Positions 6,647 through 10,838 of a DNA stretch of 10,838 bases are shown here, in pieces. Source of the DNA: Candidatus Hydrogenedentota bacterium (GTDB taxonomy: Bacteria; Hydrogenedentota; Hydrogenedentia; Hydrogenedentales; SLHB01). The notes under the pieces are model-generated. The model was given only the letters and a program-made list of their open reading frames with translations. It had not been told where the DNA came from and ran no database searches. Location: contig PUMX01000122.1 of NCBI GenBank assembly GCA_003552485.1, positions 1 to 10,838 on the forward strand, in the 5' to 3' direction. A program made the position numbers and the translations under genes. Positions within the stretch are counted from its first letter, which is position 1, and every line of letters begins with the position of its first letter.

Positions 6647-7876
6647 TCAGCCGCCAAGCGTCGCTTGGCCCGCCGCGCCCTCACGTTCTCGCGCTACCTT
6701 CTCACTATACCCGCTCTCGCGAAAGGCGATCACGGGATCTGGATCAAGGCCCATTTCCATGCGGACCTGGGCCAGCAGCGGCCGCACGTCCGCCTGATAG
6801 GCGTCCTGCAGAGTTTCCTCGGCCCGCACCACGTCGCCGTTTTTCTGGGCTTCAGCCAAGGCTTCTCGATCCACTAGTAAGGCCTTGGCGTATTGCGTCT
6901 GACAGGCTACGACAGACTGGATCATCTCCTCGATCTTCGGCTTGATGTTATGGCTCTGGTCGATCATGTACGCCACATCGCCCCGCGCCTCGGGATCGTC
7001 TTCAGCCGCAACCAGTTCATTGTAGATGAGGAACATCTGGTACGGGTTGAAGCTGGCCACGCTCACATCGTCATCAGCGTACTTCTTATCATTCAAGTGA
7101 AAGCCGCCGAGCTTATTCTCATCGATAAGGAAAGCGACGATGTGCTCGATGTTTGTCCCTAGCGGATGGTGGCCCAAATCGACAAGCACCTGCGCCTGCT
7201 CGCCTAGGCGCCGCGAAAAGCTGTAGGCCATGCCCCAGTCCGCAAGATCGGTGTGATACCAGGCGGGCTCGAAAAACTTGTACTCGATGAGCATGCGCAT
7301 GCTTTGCGGCATGGCGTCGTATACAGTTTTCAGACCCTCGAGCATGTATCGCTTGCGCCGGCGGAAATCGCCCTGGCCCGGATAGTTCGTGCCATCAGCG
7401 AACCAGAGGCTGAGCAGATGCGAGTTCACCGCCTTGCCGATCTCGACGCACTCGAGAATCTGGTCGACGGCTTTGCGCCGGATACTGGGATCCTCGTTGG
7501 TCAGACTACCCAACTTATAGTCCTGATCCTGAAAAACGTTGGGGTTAATCGCGCCAATACGCACTCCTTGTTCGCGGGCGTAATCGCTAAGCGCGTTGAA
7601 GTCCTCAACTTTGTCCCATGGAATATGAACGGCCACCGAAGGCGCCACCCCCGTGTATTGGTGGACCACGCCGGCGTCTTCGATACGCTCATAGGCGTTG
7701 CGCGGGACGCCGGGTTGCCGGAACACGCCGAAGCGGGTGCCGCTATCGCCATAGGCCCATGAGGGCGTTTCGATATGGTGATTCTTGATCCGTTCCTTGA
7801 CGCGGTCCAGCTTGCCGAACCGGCCTTCGAGCGTCTGTACGGCAGATCCGATGGCGTTAGGATCGGTGCGTTTCAT
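6647..7876 (-). CDS. rhaI: L-rhamnose isomerase, RhaI (Pseudomonas stutzeri/Bacillus) type
   Basis: This 409-residue cytoplasmic TIM-barrel enzyme converts L-rhamnose to L-rhamnulose, the first step of the phosphorylating rhamnose pathway. The seven metal-site residues that I recall for the P. stutzeri enzyme (E219, D254, H257, H281, D289, D291, D327) all have counterparts here at a constant offset of 21: E198 (LIEYKFFEP), D233 and H236 (VDLGHH), H260 (GGFHLND), D268, D270 and D306 (MIDQSHNIK). Both metal sites therefore look intact. Length is close to the roughly 430 residues of that enzyme. The ATG at 7874-7876 follows AGGAGG (7881-7886) by four bases. An in-frame extension upstream to 7975 is possible, but begins at a GTG without a well-placed site and adds 33 residues unlike the family. 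The gene is second of the four rhamnose genes. Homologues of this type can isomerise several aldoses, such as L-mannose, L-lyxose or D-allose, but the flanking rhamnosidases favour L-rhamnose. Confidence 0.93.
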   Translation of the reverse strand: MKRTDPNAIGSAVQTLEGRFGKLDRVKERIKNHHIETPSWAYGDSGTRFGVFRQPGVPRNAYERIEDAGVVHQYTGVAPSVAVHIPWDKVEDFNALSDYAREQGVRIGAINPNVFQDQDYKLGSLTNEDPSIRRKAVDQILECVEIGKAVNSHLLSLWFADGTNYPGQGDFRRRKRYMLEGLKTVYDAMPQSMRMLIEYKFFEPAWYHTDLADWGMAYSFSRRLGEQAQVLVDLGHHPLGTNIEHIVAFLIDENKLGGFHLNDKKYADDDVSVASFNPYQMFLIYNELVAAEDDPEARGDVAYMIDQSHNIKPKIEEMIQSVVACQTQYAKALLVDREALAEAQKNGDVVRAEETLQDAYQADVRPLLAQVRMEMGLDPDPVIAFRESGYSEKVAREREGAAGQATLGG

Positions 7877-7880
7877 GGTC

Positions 7881-7886
7881 CCTCCT
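7881..7886 (-). promoter_or_regulatory. Ribosome binding site that sets the rhaI start
   Basis: AGGAGG on the minus strand lies four bases before the ATG at 7874-7876. The short spacing is acceptable, and it favours this ATG over an in-frame upstream GTG at 7975. Confidence 0.65.
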
Positions 7887-7901
7887 GTCCCTATGGTCTG
7901 T

Positions 7902-7923
7902 GGCGCTTTCTGACGGAAACGCC
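7902..7923. repeat. Short imperfect hairpin in the rhaI 5' leader
   Basis: GGCG-TTTC and GAAA-CGCC pair with one bulged base around a 5-base loop, about 26 bases before the rhaI ATG and upstream of its ribosome binding site. It has no T-run. It could influence translation or mRNA processing, or be incidental in this GC-rich gap. Confidence 0.25.
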
Positions 7924-7968
7924 GCGGCGCCACCACGCGCACGCAGATCGTTTCCGGTTTACTCCCTC

Positions 7969-7998
7969 CAGCCACTCTCTTCTGTGCGAGTCTGGCTG
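7969..7998. repeat. Imperfect hairpin just after the GH78 stop, before rhaI
   Basis: CAGCCACTC (7969-7977) pairs with GAG (7988-7990) and TGGCTG (7993-7998), giving nine base pairs with a two-base bulge and a ten-base loop. On the transcribed strand it begins 15 bases after the stop codon of the upstream rhamnosidase. No U-run follows, so it is not a standard intrinsic terminator; an intercistronic processing or stabilising role is possible. Confidence 0.3.
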
Positions 7999-8013
7999 CT
8001 AAGCATGGTAGGA

Positions 8014-10838
8014 TTACGCAGGCGTTACGCCAAACTCGATAAGCGCCTCTTCAGGCCAGGTGAAGTGGTGCGCGCCCGCGCTAAGCGCGATGTGCAGCCG
8101 TCCATTCTCCTCACCCACGACGTCGACGCCCGCGGCCTCGCCAATGGGCGCGCCGTTTTCTTCTAGCGCCTCCACATCGCGCGCGGGCAGATACAGGTCA
8201 GCCGTGGTGTTTGGCGGAAGCGTGATCTCATAAGCGACTTGTCCGCCTTCGATACGCCACGCCGTCTTCACTTCACCGCGCACCGTGGGGCAGCTACCCC
8301 GCGCGTAGGCCAGGCCGTAGCCGATCTCCGGCTGCAAACGCATGCGCGCAAAACCTGCTTCAGCCCAGTCAACGCCAAGCACAGACCGGAAAAACCACTC
8401 ATCCACCGCGCCGAACACGTAATGGTTGAAAGAATTCATCTCCCACGTGGCGAATTCGTCCGGCGGCATAAAGCCATTCCACCGCTCCCATATCGTTGTC
8501 GCGCCGTTCGCAATCATGAAGGACCACGACGGGTAGTCCTGCTGTTGAAGCATCTTGTAGGCGAGATCCGGCCGCCCCATGATCGTCATGGCCGGCAAGA
8601 GATGGCGGATGCCAAGAAAGCCAACGCGCGGCCGCCAGTCGTCCTCTTCGATCCGCTCGGCGAACCGCTGCGCGACGCGGTCGAACATCTCTTCTGGCAC
8701 GAGACCAAAACGGAATGCCAAGGCGTAGACCGTTTGCGCGTGGTTCGCAATGGTTCCGTCTTCGTGGACCCACCGTTCAATGAATTGACCACGAAGCCGA
8801 TTGTACATTTCCTCGTACGTCCGCGCCGCGCTCTCAGCGCCAAGCGTTTCCGCGATGCGCCGCATGATGCGCGCCGCATCAGCCGCATGGGCCCAAGCAA
8901 GCACTGGATGCTCAATGTCCGGGCCCGAGGTCACCCAGTCGCCAAACATGCCCATGCCAGGTCCGGGCTGCGGTTCGTCCCGGTCGAAGTTTTCGAGCAC
9001 ACGCTCGACGTAGGCCATATAACGCTCGAGTTGCGGGAACGCGCGGTCCAGCGTGTCCATGTCGGCGTAGATCTCGTGAAGGTCGCTGGCGGCCACGGGC
9101 ATGGCGTAGGACCAGTCCATATTGCCGGGCGCGTCTATGGCGTCTGGAATGGGCGGCACGACATTGGGAATGCCGCCGTCAGCTCGATCGTCGCGTTCAT
9201 ACTGAGCATCAAGCACATCGTGAAACCACTTCCGGTACAATGCGCCGCAGTGCTGATTAAATGAGCCCGACCGGCTGAAGATGTGGTAATCGCCGGTCCA
9301 ACCCATGCGCTCGTCCCGTTGCGGACAGTCCGTGATAATGTCAAAGAAATTCGAGCGCTGTCCCCATGTGATGTTCCGGTGAATGCGCGTAATGAGCTCG
9401 GAAGAACACTCGAACTCGCTGAGTATGGGACCGGCGGAATAGGCGACGACCCCCGTTAACGTGTCTTCTTCGGGCGGATGCGACAAACCCACGAGTTGCA
9501 CGTAGCGGAACCCGTGGAACGTAAAGCGCGGCTCCCATATCTCTTCGTCGCCGCCTTTAAGCACGTAGGTATCCGCCACGTTCAATGTGCGCAGGTTTTC
9601 CGTGTAGATGCGGCCCGTCTCCGGCCAAAGCCTTTCAGCAAACCGCATCACCACACGATCCCCGGCGTTGCCGCGCACCTTCAGCCGCGCCCAGCCCGCG
9701 AAATTCTGGCCCATGTCGAACACGTACACGCCCGGCGCGACTTCATCAATGGAAACCGGCGTTAGTTCTTCATGTGGTTTGACAGGTTCGCAGAGGTGCG
9801 CGCGCACGACAGCGTCCGCCTGTTCACGCCCTGCATCGGGTTCGCGCCAAGCGTTGTCGTCGAAACCGGCTTGGGTCCACCCCACGGGTTCGAGGCGGGC
9901 ATCATGAGTCTCACCAAAGAGATTGTCGGCTTCAAGGGTCGCGCCGTAAGCAACCTTCCAGTCGTGGCCGGTGCGGATTATTTCCGTGGAGCCATCTTCA
10001 TATTCCACATGAAGCATACCGCTGAAGCGCGTCCGGGCGCCGTAGCGTTCACGGCCAAAGATTGCCAGGTTGCCCCGGTACCAGCCGTCGGCCAGCTCGA
10101 CCCCGATGGCGTTCGCGCCTTCTTCGATGAGATGCGTAACATCGTAGCTTACGTAGGGAACGCGCTTCCGGTACTCGGTCCAGCCCGGTTTAAAACGATC
10201 GTCGGTGACGCGCGCTCCGTTGATGTGAGCGTCGAAGAGCCCAAAGGCGGACCCATGCAAGACGGCCATGCGGACGGCGCCGTTCAACGTAAACTCGCGA
10301 CGGAGATAGGTGACAGGCGGACGGCGGCACACTTCGTACCAGAGCGGGGGCAGGCCGTTTTCTCCGGGCGCCCCCAAATCTCGCGCCGCCATCCAAGCGC
10401 CCTCGGGCGTGGCGTCAACGTCGAAGAGGTCCACGGTCTCACGCGTGGCTTCCCAGCCGGCGCCAGTTCTGACGAATTCTGTTTCGCCGTTGGCGTAGTC
10501 GATTCGTGCGGCGCAAATGACTTTGCCGCCTTCTTCCGTCTCCGGATCGTAGTCATCCGCGTAACTGCGGCCCATCATGACTAGCAGGTTTTCGCCATCG
10601 CGCAGCCACGGCGTGATGTCGAGGTAATCGCCAAAATGCTGGCCGCCGTGCGCGCTGTGCGCCGCACTGTAGATTTCCTTGCTATTAATCGAGAAAGCGC
10701 CCAGATGATGCCCACTAAGACCCACCATTACGCGCTCGACTTGATCCAAATCAACCGTCAATCGGCGGCGGAAATACGTGGTGACGTCGCCTTCGGAAGA
10801 ATCCGGATGGGCAATCCATTGAGCCCCGGCTGTGCCGA
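8014..10838 (-). CDS. Alpha-L-rhamnosidase, glycoside hydrolase family 78, divergent paralogue (5' end off window)
   Basis: The minus-strand frame is open from the right edge to the TAA at 8014-8016, giving 940 visible residues. The TTG at 10761 is internal, because family-like sequence ([15 protein letters not shown]) precedes it. Visible residues 1-165 form a beta-sandwich resembling the rhamnosidase N-terminal sugar-binding module. A second copy of the same kind follows (about 175-325, with VTYLRREF and KPGWTEY), so the module seems duplicated. Then come a beta domain with DMGQNF and FTFHGFRY (about 365-465), the (alpha/alpha)6 catalytic domain (about 470-825) and a C-terminal beta domain. 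[15 protein letters not shown] at 502-516 contains the likely general acid E509; E784 in TTIWERW is the likely base; GDW is present near 632-634. The W-x-D-A...P-W motif of the other rhamnosidase here reads W-S-Y-A...A-S, with Y577 in place of Asp. The gene is first of the visible rhamnose genes and ends 137 bases before rhaI. Whether it is exported cannot be seen. The family is secure; activity on a different rhamnoside is inferred. Confidence 0.92.
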   Translation of the reverse strand, partial: GTAGAQWIAHPDSSEGDVTTYFRRRLTVDLDQVERVMVGLSGHHLGAFSINSKEIYSAAHSAHGGQHFGDYLDITPWLRDGENLLVMMGRSYADDYDPETEEGGKVICAARIDYANGETEFVRTGAGWEATRETVDLFDVDATPEGAWMAARDLGAPGENGLPPLWYEVCRRPPVTYLRREFTLNGAVRMAVLHGSAFGLFDAHINGARVTDDRFKPGWTEYRKRVPYVSYDVTHLIEEGANAIGVELADGWYRGNLAIFGRERYGARTRFSGMLHVEYEDGSTEIIRTGHDWKVAYGATLEADNLFGETHDARLEPVGWTQAGFDDNAWREPDAGREQADAVVRAHLCEPVKPHEELTPVSIDEVAPGVYVFDMGQNFAGWARLKVRGNAGDRVVMRFAERLWPETGRIYTENLRTLNVADTYVLKGGDEEIWEPRFTFHGFRYVQLVGLSHPPEEDTLTGVVAYSAGPILSEFECSSELITRIHRNITWGQRSNFFDIITDCPQRDERMGWTGDYHIFSRSGSFNQHCGALYRKWFHDVLDAQYERDDRADGGIPNVVPPIPDAIDAPGNMDWSYAMPVAASDLHEIYADMDTLDRAFPQLERYMAYVERVLENFDRDEPQPGPGMGMFGDWVTSGPDIEHPVLAWAHAADAARIMRRIAETLGAESAARTYEEMYNRLRGQFIERWVHEDGTIANHAQTVYALAFRFGLVPEEMFDRVAQRFAERIEEDDWRPRVGFLGIRHLLPAMTIMGRPDLAYKMLQQQDYPSWSFMIANGATTIWERWNGFMPPDEFATWEMNSFNHYVFGAVDEWFFRSVLGVDWAEAGFARMRLQPEIGYGLAYARGSCPTVRGEVKTAWRIEGGQVAYEITLPPNTTADLYLPARDVEALEENGAPIGEAAGVDVVGEENGRLHIALSAGAHHFTWPEEALIEFGVTPA

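Noticed and set aside
7877..7975. N-terminal extension of the rhamnose isomerase by 33 residues
   Set aside because: It begins at GTG without a placed ribosome binding site and crosses hairpin-rich intergenic sequence, while an AGGAGG precedes the ATG at 7876.
8239..9264. Plus-strand open frame of 341 codons opposite the second rhamnosidase
   Set aside because: It overlaps the catalytic domain of a secure GH78 gene, and its composition is rich in Arg and His as expected for an antisense shadow.
8014..10761. Start of the second rhamnosidase at TTG 10761
   Set aside because: The frame continues upstream to the window edge with GH78-like sequence, so the TTG is an internal leucine codon.

Overview
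All five genes lie on the minus strand, so the window is transcribed right to left. The core is an L-rhamnose scavenging locus. In transcription order it holds: a GH78 alpha-L-rhamnosidase whose start lies off the right edge (8014-10838); an L-rhamnose isomerase with all its expected metal ligands (6647-7876); a multi-helix permease of the NCS1 (purine/cytosine permease-like) type (4804-6519); and a second, exported GH78 alpha-L-rhamnosidase (1729-4629). After 440 bases with no supportable gene comes the 5' part of a secreted modular protein (1-1288) with an N-terminal dockerin-like repeat pair, two PKD domains and the start of a repeat array that leaves the left edge.

The proposed division of labour is as follows. 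The exported rhamnosidase releases L-rhamnose from rhamnosylated glycans or glycosides. The permease carries rhamnose or a small rhamnoside into the cell. The isomerase converts L-rhamnose to L-rhamnulose. The second rhamnosidase may act on another linkage; its cellular location cannot be judged because its N-terminus is missing. No rhamnulokinase, aldolase or regulator is present, so the pathway must continue elsewhere. The gaps between the four rhamnose genes are 137, 127 and 174 bases. They fit one transcription unit, but are long enough for the intercistronic hairpins and palindromes listed below.

The most notable points are: a transporter family normally associated with nucleobases and related compounds placed directly behind a rhamnose isomerase; two extra predicted membrane helices at the C-terminus of that transporter; a GH78 paralogue that keeps both catalytic glutamates but has lost a nearby W-x-D-A...P-W motif and carries an extra N-terminal beta-sandwich; and a perfect 14-bp hairpin between the permease and the exported rhamnosidase.

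The composition is moderately GC-rich by eye, with Shine-Dalgarno sequences before the four visible starts. Secreted dockerin/PKD/repeat proteins beside glycan-degradation genes suggest an environmental polysaccharide degrader, for instance of the Planctomycetes/Verrucomicrobia/Hydrogenedentota kind. That placement is an impression, not a demonstrated assignment. I see no RNA genes, mobile elements or CRISPR arrays.
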